From Eubacteriales bacterium (GTDB taxonomy: Bacteria; Bacillota; Clostridia; Lachnospirales; Lachnospiraceae), in NCBI GenBank assembly GCA_030524135.1, contig JAUNHA010000024.1:1-32826 (forward strand): a stretch of 32,826 bases of DNA. The letters run 5' to 3'. Shown here in pieces: positions 1 to 7,599 of the stretch. The notes below the pieces were generated by a model. The model saw nothing but the letters and a program-made list of their open reading frames with translations, did no database searches and was not told the origin of the DNA. The translations under genes and the position numbers were made by a program. Position 1 is the first letter of the stretch, and every line of letters begins with the position of its first letter.

Positions 1-1252
1 AGTCTCCGCTCTGCACCGCAAGTCTGTCCCCGCGCACCCGTCTTCCGATTTCCGCTGCGGACATGCCGGCATACTCCGGATGCTCCTTTACAAAGCAGCG
101 GTTCTTATATACGCCGACCGTAAGAAACGGAACGATTATGATCGCAACCGCAAGGTAGCCACAGTAGCCGTAGCCGTATTTGATGATGCGGCTAAGACCT
201 GCAAGTGATACGCACATCGCCGCCGCCATGATGAGCGCGGATACGACCGCACAGCGCACAGTGCTGCTCTTGATGCCGGAAAGCGCCCTGATCTTTTCAA
301 ATCTTGCTGTAAATCCAAATACTGTCGTCACGCCCGTTGAAATAAGGCAGAGAATGAGGCATACGGAATAAATAACGGAAAGCCACGGCATGCCCATATT
401 GTTGCAGGCAGTAAGCGTCGGGATCGTCACGCCGCCTTCGACAGCCGTATAGACCGGCTCCCAGCCGAGAAGCATAAATACGGAAAGCACAAGCGCCACC
501 GCGTTTAATCCAAAGGAAATCCACATGCTGTTTTTGCATGCCTTAAGGTTTGTAAGCGGCGCGCCGCAGACGATCATCGTCGGAATTACAACACACTGGA
601 ACCCTGCATATACAAATCCCGTCATAACCGCTGCCGGAAGCTTTGAAAAACCATCTGCCTCAAAGCTCGTCGTGATGCTTCCCTTAAGGTCCGGCGCCGT
701 AAAGATACCGATCGCAAAAATAATGACTGCGGTTGCGAGAATGCCGATGCCCATGATCGTGGAGGCTCTGCGCACAAGCGGCACGCCGAAGATCGTGAGT
801 ACAAGGATAATGCAGCCTACCACCACAATGCCGGTATAATAGTTCATACCGGTCTTCTGCTGAAGTGTGGACGCAGCCGTGCTGATCGCTGCCGCTACCG
901 CCATGAGCACCATGATATAGAAAAAGATCTCAAACAGCCACTCCGGCCTTATACCGCCTTTTTCGTTCTTTCCGCCAATGCGGTCAAGCGGGCTGTAAAG
1001 GCAGTTAAAAAGCTCCTTATAGCTTGTTAATCCGCGGCTGTTATAGAGAAACATCGCCTCGCGGATCGTAATCGTAAGCACGAGCATTGCGATGATCGCC
1101 GAAACCGGGGCGAGCCATCCGTTTACGACAAAGTTCTGATATGCCTGGTTGCCGGAAGCAAAGCCGCCTCCTGCGTGCGAGCTGAAAAGGACTGCGCCGA
1201 CCGAAAAGCAAAGCGACATCGGAACGGCTTTTTTTACATTGTTCTGCATCAT
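1..1252 (-). CDS. YkvI-family membrane transporter, 3' end cut by the window
   Basis: My own translation of the minus strand gives about 417 residues with no stop, running off the left edge of the window. The N-terminus has MSLCFSVGAVLFSSHAGGGF, a glycine-rich first helix like that of YkvI/COG3949 proteins, distant relatives of the sodium/amino-acid symporters. About nine further hydrophobic segments follow, separated by short charged loops. The start is one of two adjacent ATGs (1252 or 1249) behind GAAGGAG. The substrate of the family is not established. The gene has its own promoter and a T-box leader, so its expression should follow the charging of one tRNA. An amino acid or a precursor is therefore the likely cargo, which is inference. 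It is a separate unit from the peptide ABC operon upstream, because a hairpin terminator lies between them. Confidence 0.75.
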   Translation of the reverse strand, partial: MMQNNVKKAVPMSLCFSVGAVLFSSHAGGGFASGNQAYQNFVVNGWLAPVSAIIAMLVLTITIREAMFLYNSRGLTSYKELFNCLYSPLDRIGGKNEKGGIRPEWLFEIFFYIMVLMAVAAAISTAASTLQQKTGMNYYTGIVVVGCIILVLTIFGVPLVRRASTIMGIGILATAVIIFAIGIFTAPDLKGSITTSFEADGFSKLPAAVMTGFVYAGFQCVVIPTMIVCGAPLTNLKACKNSMWISFGLNAVALVLSVFMLLGWEPVYTAVEGGVTIPTLTACNNMGMPWLSVIYSVCLILCLISTGVTTVFGFTARFEKIRALSGIKSSTVRCAVVSALIMAAAMCVSLAGLSRIIKYGYGYCGYLAVAIIIVPFLTVGVYKNRCFVKEHPEYAGMSAAEIGRRVRGDRLAVQSGD

Positions 1253-1273
1253 TTTTTCTCCTTCATCCAAATC

Positions 1274-1295
1274 CAGACCCCGTTAACCGGGTCTG
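1274..1295 (-). other. Stem-loop just upstream of the transporter ribosome binding site
   Basis: CAGACCC (1274-1280) and GGGTCTG (1289-1295) form a perfect 7-bp inverted repeat with an 8-base loop. It lies between the T-box terminator and the Shine-Dalgarno site, and no U-tract follows. It may protect the 5' end of processed mRNA or shape access to the ribosome binding site; the role is a guess. Confidence 0.4.
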
Positions 1296-1365
1296 TCCGT
1301 ATTTTCCCTCACGGGAAGTTGTGTTGGTTTTGAAGGGCCCGGCGGATCCGGTATTTCCGGATAAT

Positions 1366-1407
1366 ACAAAACCCGCCTCCAAGCCCCTGTAAGGGCCAAG
1401 AGACGGG
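1366..1407 (-). terminator. Regulated intrinsic terminator of the T-box
   Basis: On the minus strand CCCGTCTC (from 1407) pairs with GGAGGCGGG (to 1372) around an inner GGCCCT/AGGGGC pair, followed by TTTTG. It starts 14 bases downstream of the T-box core, the usual position of the alternative structure that forms when the tRNA is charged. Confidence 0.85.
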
Positions 1408-1681
1408 ATCAATTCTAATCTCGCGGTACCACTCTTGTTCAGAGAAAAGCTCTCTGCGCTCTGCGGACGTCCAACAACATCCTGCCCATGATAACGGGGG
1501 CATCCGTTTCCGCCTTATCAGCGGAACCGCTCCGAAGGTCAGTTCAGAAACCTCACTCCACTGTCTCGCAGCACCCGACAGCTCTCTCAAGGCAGCTTGG
1601 AAACCTACTATTCTTCATCCTCGCGTTTGTGGTATTCAGTTTAAATTTCAGGTTCAGAAAGAACCGTGTCATTACTGACCT
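1366..1681 (-). promoter_or_regulatory. T-box riboswitch leader controlling the YkvI-type transporter
   Basis: On the minus strand the leader holds the T-box core AGTGGTACCGCG (1422-1433), preceded by AGAGAGCTTTTCTCTGAACA as the other half of the antiterminator. A terminator hairpin follows. Further upstream are stem I hallmarks: GATGAAGAATAGTAGG (5' side of the specifier loop, with AGTA), an apical AGAGAG segment, and TGAACTGACCTTCGGAGC on the 3' side. The UGGU of the core would pair with an ACCA acceptor end, so the partner tRNA should have discriminator base A. The codon after GAA would be CTG (1540-1542), suggesting leucine; other readings such as GTT or TTC are possible, so the specifier is tentative. 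The riboswitch call itself is firm. Confidence 0.88.
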
Positions 1682-1687
1682 GCACTC

Positions 1688-1716
1688 ATCATAAAAGAGA
1701 GCGGGCGCCTTGTCAA
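1688..1716 (-). promoter_or_regulatory. Sigma-A type promoter of the T-box transporter unit
   Basis: TTGACA (1716-1711), exactly 17 bases, then TATGAT (1693-1688) on the minus strand. Transcription should start near 1681, giving a leader of roughly 430 bases to the start codon. The -35 box begins only four bases past the terminator stem of the upstream operon. Confidence 0.85.
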
Positions 1717-1720
1717 CAAA

Positions 1721-1761
1721 TACGGAGCGCAAGTCTCATAAAAAGACTTTTTCGCTCCGTA
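1721..1761 (-). terminator. Terminator of the peptide ABC operon
   Basis: TACGGAGCG (1721-1729) pairs perfectly with CGCTCCGTA (1753-1761), and an inner AAGTCT/AGACTT pair (1731-1736 and 1744-1749) lengthens the stem. On the minus strand ATTTGTT follows. The U-tract is weak but the stem is long, and it sits 73 bases after the last gene of the operon. Confidence 0.7.
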
Positions 1762-1834
1762 TTATTCACTGTAGTTATATTAATTATGTCAGTTCTTAAG
1801 CAGATCCGCTTTTGGGTTCTGCTTTTGCCTTGCA

Positions 1835-2803
1835 TCAGATCATATGGCAGGCAGCAAAATGTCCCTTATCATACTCCTTCAGCACCGGTCTTTCCTCCTC
1901 ACAGCGCGCCGTCTTGTACGGACAGCGCGGCGCAAACGGACAGCCAGCCGGAACATGCAGCGGACTTGGAAGCTCGCCCACAAGCTTGATACGGCGGTTT
2001 TCTCGTGCTATCTTCGGATCTGCAACCGGCCTTGCAGAAAGCAGCGCCTTCGTGTACGGATGCAGTGGATTATGATAGAGCGTATTGCTCTCGGAGAGCT
2101 CTACCAGATTTCCGAGATACATTACCCCGATACGCGTACTGATATAGCGGATCATGCTGAGATCGTGAGACACAAAAAGGTAGGTAAGTCCCAGCTCCTG
2201 CTGAAGGTCGTCGAGCATATTTACGACCTGCGCCTGAATCGAGCTGTCAAGTGCGGCGATCGGCTCATCGCACATGATGAACTCCGGATCTACCGTAAGC
2301 GCACGCGCAATACCGATACGCTGACGCTGTCCGCCGGAAAACTCATACGGAAACTTCTGCATGTCCTCAGCCTTCATGCCGACGCGGTTCAGAAGGTACT
2401 CAATGCGATCCCTGCGCTCTTCTGCCGGCATGCCGATCTGCTTAAGCGGCTCCGTGAGGATCTCCTCCACATTCCAGAACGGATTGAGGGACGAATACGG
2501 ATCCTGGAAAATGATCTGCATCTTGTTGTGATACTTTTCCATATCCTTTGCCGTCGCATTCGTAATATCTTCCCCGTGATAGGAAAGCGATCCGCCGGTC
2601 ACATCATACATGCGGATCATCGTACGTCCGAGCGTTGACTTTCCGCAGCCCGACTCTCCCACAAGACCGAAGGTCTCACCCTTCATGATGTCCATGGTAA
2701 TGCCATCTACTGCTTTGACAAACCGTTTCTTTCCGCCGAGGAAGCTTTTCACTGGAAAGTATTTCTTCAGGTCTTTCAGTTCAAACAGCTTTTCTGCACT
2801 CAT
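1835..2803 (-). CDS. Oligopeptide/dipeptide ABC transporter ATPase, DppF/OppF type
   Basis: A 322-residue ATPase, the second nucleotide-binding subunit of a peptide importer. It has Walker [10 protein letters not shown], the signature [14 protein letters not shown], Walker [13 protein letters not shown] and the switch His of LFVSHD. The C-terminal oligopeptide-family tail has [15 protein letters not shown] chose the ATG at 2803 because GGAGG lies seven bases upstream and the ATGA overlaps the stop of the preceding ATPase gene. A longer form from 2854 would add 17 arginine-rich residues and lie over that gene. It would work with the DppD-like partner at the cytoplasmic face. It is the last gene of the operon and is followed by a hairpin terminator. 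The substrate cannot be read from the ATPase. Confidence 0.93.
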   Translation of the reverse strand: MSAEKLFELKDLKKYFPVKSFLGGKKRFVKAVDGITMDIMKGETFGLVGESGCGKSTLGRTMIRMYDVTGGSLSYHGEDITNATAKDMEKYHNKMQIIFQDPYSSLNPFWNVEEILTEPLKQIGMPAEERRDRIEYLLNRVGMKAEDMQKFPYEFSGGQRQRIGIARALTVDPEFIMCDEPIAALDSSIQAQVVNMLDDLQQELGLTYLFVSHDLSMIRYISTRIGVMYLGNLVELSESNTLYHNPLHPYTKALLSARPVADPKIARENRRIKLVGELPSPLHVPAGCPFAPRCPYKTARCEEERPVLKEYDKGHFAACHMI

Positions 2804-3822
2804 GACCGTACCTCCTTTCCTGCCGCAGCGCCTTCTTCGGCACAGCGATGACACATCGCTCTGTGTGTTTCGCTGAAGCTCGTATAAACGGGAAGCTCAC
2901 AGCTGCAGCGTTCCCCTGCAAACTCGCAGCGCTCTGCAAAGGGGCAGCCTGCCGGCGGGTTGGTAAGCGAAGGCGGAAGTCCCTCGATCGCCGTCAGGCG
3001 TCCGCCGTCCTCCATGGCTTCCGCCGATGGAATCGCGCGCAGAAGCGCCTTTGTATATGGATGCTTCGGCTCATAGAAAATCTCATCAGCCGTACCCTCT
3101 TCCATGATCAGACCGCCGTACATGATCGCCACACGCTGGCAGACCGTCGCTACAACGCCCATATCATGCGTGATCAGCACGATGGAAGTCTGAGTCTCCT
3201 GCTGCAGCTCCTGCAGAAGATCAAGAATCTGTGCCTGAATGGTAACATCCAGCGCCGTCGTCGGTTCGTCCGCGATCAGAAGTCTCGGTTCACATGCAAG
3301 CGCCATTGCGATCAGCACACGCTGACGCATACCGCCGGAAAACTCATGCGGATACTGCTTAAGCCTTGACGGTGCATCCGGGATGCCGACCTTTTCAAGC
3401 ATCTCTATCGATTTTGCCCGAATCTCTGCGGCATTTTTCAGATCACTGTTTCTTTTGATTACCTCTTCCAGATGCCTGCCGACCGTCATCAGCGGATCGA
3501 GCGCCGTCATCGGATCCTGGAAGATCATGGTCATGAGACTGCCGCGGAGCCGTCTGTACTCCTCCTCGGAAATCCCCGTCATTTCCTTGTCCCTGAGACG
3601 AAGCACATCCGCTCTGATCTCCGCATTTTCCGGAAGAATACCGAGCACCGCCTTCATCGTCACGGATTTTCCCGAGCCCGATTCTCCTACGAGACCAAGG
3701 ATCTCACCCTCATATACATCAAGGCTCACACCGCGTACTGCCTGTACCTCCTGTCCGCGGCTGCGGAAGGACACCCTCAGGTTTTTTGCCTCAAGTATCT
3801 TATCTTTTTTCTCCTGCATCAT
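2800..3822 (-). CDS. Oligopeptide/dipeptide ABC transporter ATPase, DppD/OppD type
   Basis: A 340-residue ATPase with Walker [10 protein letters not shown]-loop [12 protein letters not shown], signature [14 protein letters not shown], Walker [13 protein letters not shown] and H-loop ITHDMG. The C-terminal cysteine-rich segment [14 protein letters not shown] is typical of OppD/DppD proteins, some of which have been reported to bind an iron-sulfur cluster there. It pairs with the DppF-like protein to drive import by ATP hydrolysis. Its ATG overlaps the stop of the preceding permease gene by four bases (ATGA), and the next gene overlaps its stop in the same way. The last four genes of this operon are therefore probably translationally coupled at most joints. 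Confidence 0.93.
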   Translation of the reverse strand: MMQEKKDKILEAKNLRVSFRSRGQEVQAVRGVSLDVYEGEILGLVGESGSGKSVTMKAVLGILPENAEIRADVLRLRDKEMTGISEEEYRRLRGSLMTMIFQDPMTALDPLMTVGRHLEEVIKRNSDLKNAAEIRAKSIEMLEKVGIPDAPSRLKQYPHEFSGGMRQRVLIAMALACEPRLLIADEPTTALDVTIQAQILDLLQELQQETQTSIVLITHDMGVVATVCQRVAIMYGGLIMEEGTADEIFYEPKHPYTKALLRAIPSAEAMEDGGRLTAIEGLPPSLTNPPAGCPFAERCEFAGERCSCELPVYTSFSETHRAMCHRCAEEGAAAGKEVRS

Positions 3823-4700
3823 TCTTTTTCACCTGCCTGTACCCTCGGCTCCACAAAGACGCGCAGCACGTCGCCGAGTTTATTGAAGGAATAGACCGTA
3901 AGGATGATAAGAGCACCCGGAAGCATCGCCATATACGGCGCGGTCTGAAGATACTGCTGTGCCTGCTGCAGAAGCGATCCCCACGAGGACATCGGCTGCT
4001 GAATACCAAGTCCCAGAAACGAAAGAGATGATTCTGTCATGATCGCGCTTGCGATCGCGGCGGTCGCTGCCGTAATGATCGTCGGGAACACAGCCGGCAG
4101 CACGTGCCGCAGCATGACTGCCAGGGAACGCACACCGATAAAGCGCGCATACTGCACATACTCTCTTTCCTTTGAGGTAAGCACCTCGGAACGCACAAGC
4201 CGGGCGATCTCCATCCAGGAGAACAGTCCGATTACGATGATAATGGAGAACAGTCCCTTTTTGAATACAATGCCGACTACGGTCACCATGATGATCCACG
4301 GAATCGACTGGAACACGTCAACAATACGCATAAGGATATTGTCCACAAGTCCGCCGAAGTATCCGGAAACCGTTCCGACAGTCACACCGAGCACGATGGA
4401 CGTCAGCATGGCGAGCACACCTACGAGCAGGGAAACTCTTCCGCCGTAGAGCACGCGCGCAAAGTAATCTCTGCCCATATTGTCCGTGCCGAACCAGTGC
4501 TCCGCACTCGGTCCCTGAAGCTTATTCATAACGTCGATCGCATCCGGATCCAGATCCTTTACAAATACGACAAACAGGCTTACGAGGATCACAAGGATCA
4601 GATAAATTGCCGCAAACATCGCCTGACGGTTATGTTTGAACTCATAGATCACGTTTTCCAGGCGGCGGTTTCTTGTCTTTTTTACATCTTTTGTCTTCAT
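3819..4700 (-). CDS. Peptide ABC transporter permease, DppC/OppC type
   Basis: A 293-residue inner-membrane permease. It begins with a basic cytoplasmic tail (KTKDVKKTRNRR) and one membrane helix. Next comes the conserved HWFGTDNMGRDYFARVLYGG segment that marks DppC/OppC proteins. Five more helices follow, with the ATPase-contact EAA-like loop around YVQYARFIGVRSLAVMLRHV and LGLGIQQPMSSWG near the end. It forms the translocation pore with the DppB-like partner. It starts 13 bases after the DppB-like gene and its stop overlaps the DppD-like start. Confidence 0.92.
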   Translation of the reverse strand: MKTKDVKKTRNRRLENVIYEFKHNRQAMFAAIYLILVILVSLFVVFVKDLDPDAIDVMNKLQGPSAEHWFGTDNMGRDYFARVLYGGRVSLLVGVLAMLTSIVLGVTVGTVSGYFGGLVDNILMRIVDVFQSIPWIIMVTVVGIVFKKGLFSIIIVIGLFSWMEIARLVRSEVLTSKEREYVQYARFIGVRSLAVMLRHVLPAVFPTIITAATAAIASAIMTESSLSFLGLGIQQPMSSWGSLLQQAQQYLQTAPYMAMLPGALIILTVYSFNKLGDVLRVFVEPRVQAGEKE

Positions 4701-4713
4701 TTTCCGCCCTCCC

Positions 4714-5667
4714 TTACTGCATCGATTTGATTCGCGGATCGATCAGACAATAGAGGATGTCTGAAAGCAGATTTCCGAGAATAACAAGGGAACCTGAGAG
4801 GATCAGCACAGCCATGACGATCGGGTAATCAAGACCCGAAACCGCCTTAACAAAGTAGCTGCCGATTCCCGGCCAGGAGAAGATCGTCTCCGTGATAACA
4901 GCACCTGTAACGAGCATCGGAAGCGCCATGCCGAGCTTTGTGATCAGCGGAATCAGCACGTTTTTCGCCACGTGCTTAAACAGAATCTCCGACTTGTTTG
5001 CGCCGAATGCCTTCTGTACGGTTACATAGTCTTCCTTAAGCTGACCGATCGTGGAGCCTCTTACATAACGGGTCAGATCCGGCAGAAAACCGAAGACAAG
5101 CGCCAGATACGGCATGACAAAGTGCTGCAGATAATCTGCCATCGATCCTTCTTTTCCGATCGTATGCATGCCCATGATCGGAAACAGCTTCAGCCTGTAG
5201 CCGAGGAAGTACATCAGCAGCATGGCAAAGAAGAAGGTCGGAACGGAAAGTCCGAACGAACAGAAGCCGTCCAGAAGCTTATCCTGCCATTTTCCCCTGT
5301 GGCTGCCCGCCACAAGACCAAGCACGATCGCAAGCACATAAGCCGTCAGATAAGACGGAAGCACCAGACGGACCGTGTTCGGAATACGGATCATCAGATC
5401 ATATTTGATACTGGTATGCGACAGCAGAGAATAGCCGAAGTTTCCGTGCAGAATATTGTTGAGCCAGCGCAGGTACTGCACATAGACCGGATCATTCAGA
5501 CCATAGGCCTCTCTTCGCATCTCGATCTCCGCAATGCTCATATCCGGCGTCGTGATCGCATCCACGGCGTCATACGGCGCCATATTGATCAGCGTAAAGC
5601 AGATAATGGTAATGAGCAGAAGCAGCGGGATCGCCTGCAAAATTCTTTTTACGATATATTTGATCAT
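4714..5667 (-). CDS. Peptide ABC transporter permease, DppB/OppB type
   Basis: A 317-residue permease with the classic DppB N-terminus (MIKYIVKRILQAIPLLLLIT) and six predicted helices. The periplasmic-type loop carries YVQYLRWLNNILHGNFGYS, and the C-terminal SWPGIGSYFVKAVSGLDYP matches the family pattern. The Shine-Dalgarno match before 5667 is poor (AAAAGAAC only). Because a tiny reading frame ends six bases upstream, initiation may depend on ribosomes that have just finished it. A perfect stem-loop also lies just upstream, as expected where the binder is made in excess over the permease. Confidence 0.92.
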   Translation of the reverse strand: MIKYIVKRILQAIPLLLLITIICFTLINMAPYDAVDAITTPDMSIAEIEMRREAYGLNDPVYVQYLRWLNNILHGNFGYSLLSHTSIKYDLMIRIPNTVRLVLPSYLTAYVLAIVLGLVAGSHRGKWQDKLLDGFCSFGLSVPTFFFAMLLMYFLGYRLKLFPIMGMHTIGKEGSMADYLQHFVMPYLALVFGFLPDLTRYVRGSTIGQLKEDYVTVQKAFGANKSEILFKHVAKNVLIPLITKLGMALPMLVTGAVITETIFSWPGIGSYFVKAVSGLDYPIVMAVLILSGSLVILGNLLSDILYCLIDPRIKSMQ

Positions 5668-5673
5668 GTTCTT

Positions 5674-5742
5674 TTACCAGACCCGTGGACACCACGGGTT
5701 ATACGGAATAAAAAGGACTGCCATGTTCACCGCAATGAGCAT
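5674..5742 (-). CDS. Possible 22-residue membrane or leader peptide between binder and permease
   Basis: An ATG at 5742 with AGGA five bases upstream opens 22 codons (MLIAVNMAVLFIPYNPWCPR..W) ending TAA six bases before the DppB-like start. The frame stays open upstream without a clear start, reading QFIRDKIIRIA, so the peptide looks like a basic stretch followed by a short hydrophobic helix. That pattern is more protein-like than expected of random spacer. The frame crosses the perfect stem-loop at 5681-5699. It could be a true small protein, a coupling peptide for the permease, or a remnant of a longer gene. I do not recognise the family, and the call is tentative. Confidence 0.3.
   Translation of the reverse strand: MLIAVNMAVLFIPYNPWCPRVW
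5681..5699 (-). other. Intercistronic stem-loop between binder and permease genes
   Basis: ACCCGTGG (5681-5688) and CCACGGGT (5692-5699) form a perfect 8-bp stem with a 3-base loop and no U-tract. It lies 94 bases past the binder stop. It could block 3' exonucleases and so raise binder mRNA over permease mRNA, as known for other binding-protein operons. Confidence 0.6.
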
Positions 5743-5792
5743 GGCAATCCTGATGATTTTATCTCGGATAAACTGTAACGCCCGTTTCCGGT

Positions 5793-7403
5793 TTACTGAA
5801 TCGTAAGCTTGGAAAGGTCCGCAAAGGTGTAGATCAGCACAAGTCCCGCTTCCTCTACGCCTCCGATTCTGCTGTTCAGCACGAGAGATCTCATATTGGA
5901 ACCGAACGGATAGAAAATAGCCTCATCCTGGATAAGCTTCTGGATCTCATCATAGAGTTCCTTTCTCTCCGCCTTATCCTGAGTCTGGTCGGCTTCGATC
6001 CAGAGCTTATCGATCTCCGGCGCATTGAAGCGCAGGTTGTTGTCCTTATCCTGAGAGAAGAGCGGTGCATACGCGTTCGGATCGATACCCATGATATATC
6101 CGCCGAGCATCATATCATAGTCGCCGCTTTCCTTATCCATATATGCCTTGGTCCATGCCGCAGAATCCACACCTGCAAGCTCTACATTGATGCCGATCGC
6201 CTTGAGGGAAGCCTGAATGGTAAGCGCCTCTCTCTCCTGTGCGGAATCAGTCGCGATGTAGCAGAGCGTCAGATCCTTCGCACCATTTGCGGTGAGCTCC
6301 TTCGCGAGATCCACGTCTCTTGCGTAGGTCTCAACATCCGGGTTGTAGTACTCGCTGATCGGCGGAAGGAAGGTGTAGGTGAGCTCATAGAACTGCGGAT
6401 CCGTGTAAGCCGCCATCATGATCTCATCGCGGTCAAGAGAGTACAGAATGCCTCTTCTGTAGTCCTTGTCCTGCATCTTCTCGCTCGTCGTGTTGAGGAA
6501 CAGGTATGCCACACGGCCTTCGGAGTAGTTATTGATCGTAAACTGATCGTTGTTCTCATACGGAGTAAGATAATCCGGGGTGCTGATCCATGCATCCACT
6601 TCGCCGTTCTGCAGTGCGAGCGTTGCGGTATCGTCCTTCTCTACCACTCTGTAAACGATGGTATCGATGCTGCCCTCGCCGAGCACATAGTACGGATTCT
6701 TCGTGAACTTCAGATACTGGCCGGTCATGTACTCATCCAGTACATACGGTCCGCAGCCTACCGGGGTCTCCTGCAGGATATTTACATCAAAGGTTCCCTT
6801 CGGCTCGAAGTAGTGCTTCGGCAGCATGAAGATCTCTGCTGACAGAAGCTCGAAGGTCGAAGCTGACGGAGCCGGAAGCTTGAAGGTAACGGTAAGATCG
6901 TCCACCTTCTCAACAGTGATCGGCTGATCATTTACATAGAGCGCCGCGCTGTTTTCATTCTGTGCTTCATAGGTGAATACGACGTCATCCGCCGTAAGCG
7001 GCTCGCCGTCAGACCACTTAAGGCCTTCCTTCAGCTTGCAGGTATACTCGGTTCCATCCTCATTTGCTTCCATGCTCTCCGCAAGGATGTAGTCCACCGT
7101 TCCATCCGGGTGAATGAAGTAAAGCGGTGCATAGAGCGCCTTACAGGTCATAAGGCCGAAGCGGTCGTCCGCGGTAAGCGGATTCAGCGTGTTTCCGGTA
7201 TCTCCCGCGATCGCATAGGTAAATACGCTGTCTCCGGATGCCGCCGGGGTCTCCGCCGCCGCACTGCCGGAAGTCTCTCCGGATGCTGCCGCGCTGGTCT
7301 GGGTGTCAGCCGGCTTCTCTTCCACAACGCTGCCGCCGCAGGCAGACAGGAGTGCTGCGGTCATGCTGACTGCAAGCGCGCCTGCAAGAAATTTCTTTTT
7401 CAT
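5793..7403 (-). CDS. Extracellular solute-binding lipoprotein, family 5 (peptide type)
   Basis: A 536-residue precursor with a lipoprotein signal (MKKKFLAGALAVSM...LLSAC), lipidated Cys, then a low-complexity Ala/Ser/Thr/Glu tether of about 40 residues. The mature part has family 5 hallmarks: NPLTADDRFGLMTCKALYAP, the KLKEGLKWSDGEPLTADDV segment near the N-domain, and GCGPYVLDEY. It should capture peptides or related ligands outside the membrane and deliver them to the DppBC-like pore. The start is the ATG at 7403, since GGAGGG lies just upstream; an earlier ATG at 7415 overlaps that site. First gene of the operon, directly behind a good promoter. The ligand (dipeptide, oligopeptide, nickel or other) cannot be decided from sequence. 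Confidence 0.92.
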   Translation of the reverse strand: MKKKFLAGALAVSMTAALLSACGGSVVEEKPADTQTSAAASGETSGSAAAETPAASGDSVFTYAIAGDTGNTLNPLTADDRFGLMTCKALYAPLYFIHPDGTVDYILAESMEANEDGTEYTCKLKEGLKWSDGEPLTADDVVFTYEAQNENSAALYVNDQPITVEKVDDLTVTFKLPAPSASTFELLSAEIFMLPKHYFEPKGTFDVNILQETPVGCGPYVLDEYMTGQYLKFTKNPYYVLGEGSIDTIVYRVVEKDDTATLALQNGEVDAWISTPDYLTPYENNDQFTINNYSEGRVAYLFLNTTSEKMQDKDYRRGILYSLDRDEIMMAAYTDPQFYELTYTFLPPISEYYNPDVETYARDVDLAKELTANGAKDLTLCYIATDSAQEREALTIQASLKAIGINVELAGVDSAAWTKAYMDKESGDYDMMLGGYIMGIDPNAYAPLFSQDKDNNLRFNAPEIDKLWIEADQTQDKAERKELYDEIQKLIQDEAIFYPFGSNMRSLVLNSRIGGVEEAGLVLIYTFADLSKLTIQ

Positions 7404-7443
7404 AAATCCCTCCATGATATTATATGTTTTTGATGCCCGCCTT

Positions 7444-7460
7444 CTTTAATTGAATTAAGG
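7444..7460. promoter_or_regulatory. Near-perfect palindrome in the leader of the peptide ABC operon
   Basis: CTTTAATT-G-AATTAAGG has 8-base arms with one mismatch. It lies between the promoter and the ribosome binding site of the binder gene, where a repressor could block transcription. AT-rich palindromes also arise by chance, so this is weak. Confidence 0.3.
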
Positions 7461-7480
7461 AGACATTATTCCAATTAATA

Positions 7481-7509
7481 AAGATACCTAGGATTTCGAC
7501 ATCTGTCAA
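7481..7509 (-). promoter_or_regulatory. Promoter of the peptide ABC operon
   Basis: TTGACA (7509-7504), 17 bases, TATCTT (7486-7481) on the minus strand, in an AT-rich gap between sbcC and the binder gene. The 5' leader would be about 70 bases. I see no convincing intrinsic terminator between the sbcC stop and this promoter. Confidence 0.75.
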
Positions 7510-7599
7510 TAAAAATAAGAAAAAGGCATATTTTAAAAACAAATTCAAATAAATCGTCTTTCAATTATTAATTACCATGATCGCAGATCAGACAAAGAT

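Noticed and set aside
1844-2638. A 264-codon open frame on plus opposite the DppF-like ATPase
   Set aside because: Antisense to intact Walker and signature motifs; no start signals.
4972-5778. A 268-codon open frame on plus opposite the DppB-like permease
   Set aside because: Shadow of a clear permease gene; composition is full of Arg, His and Gln with no family likeness.
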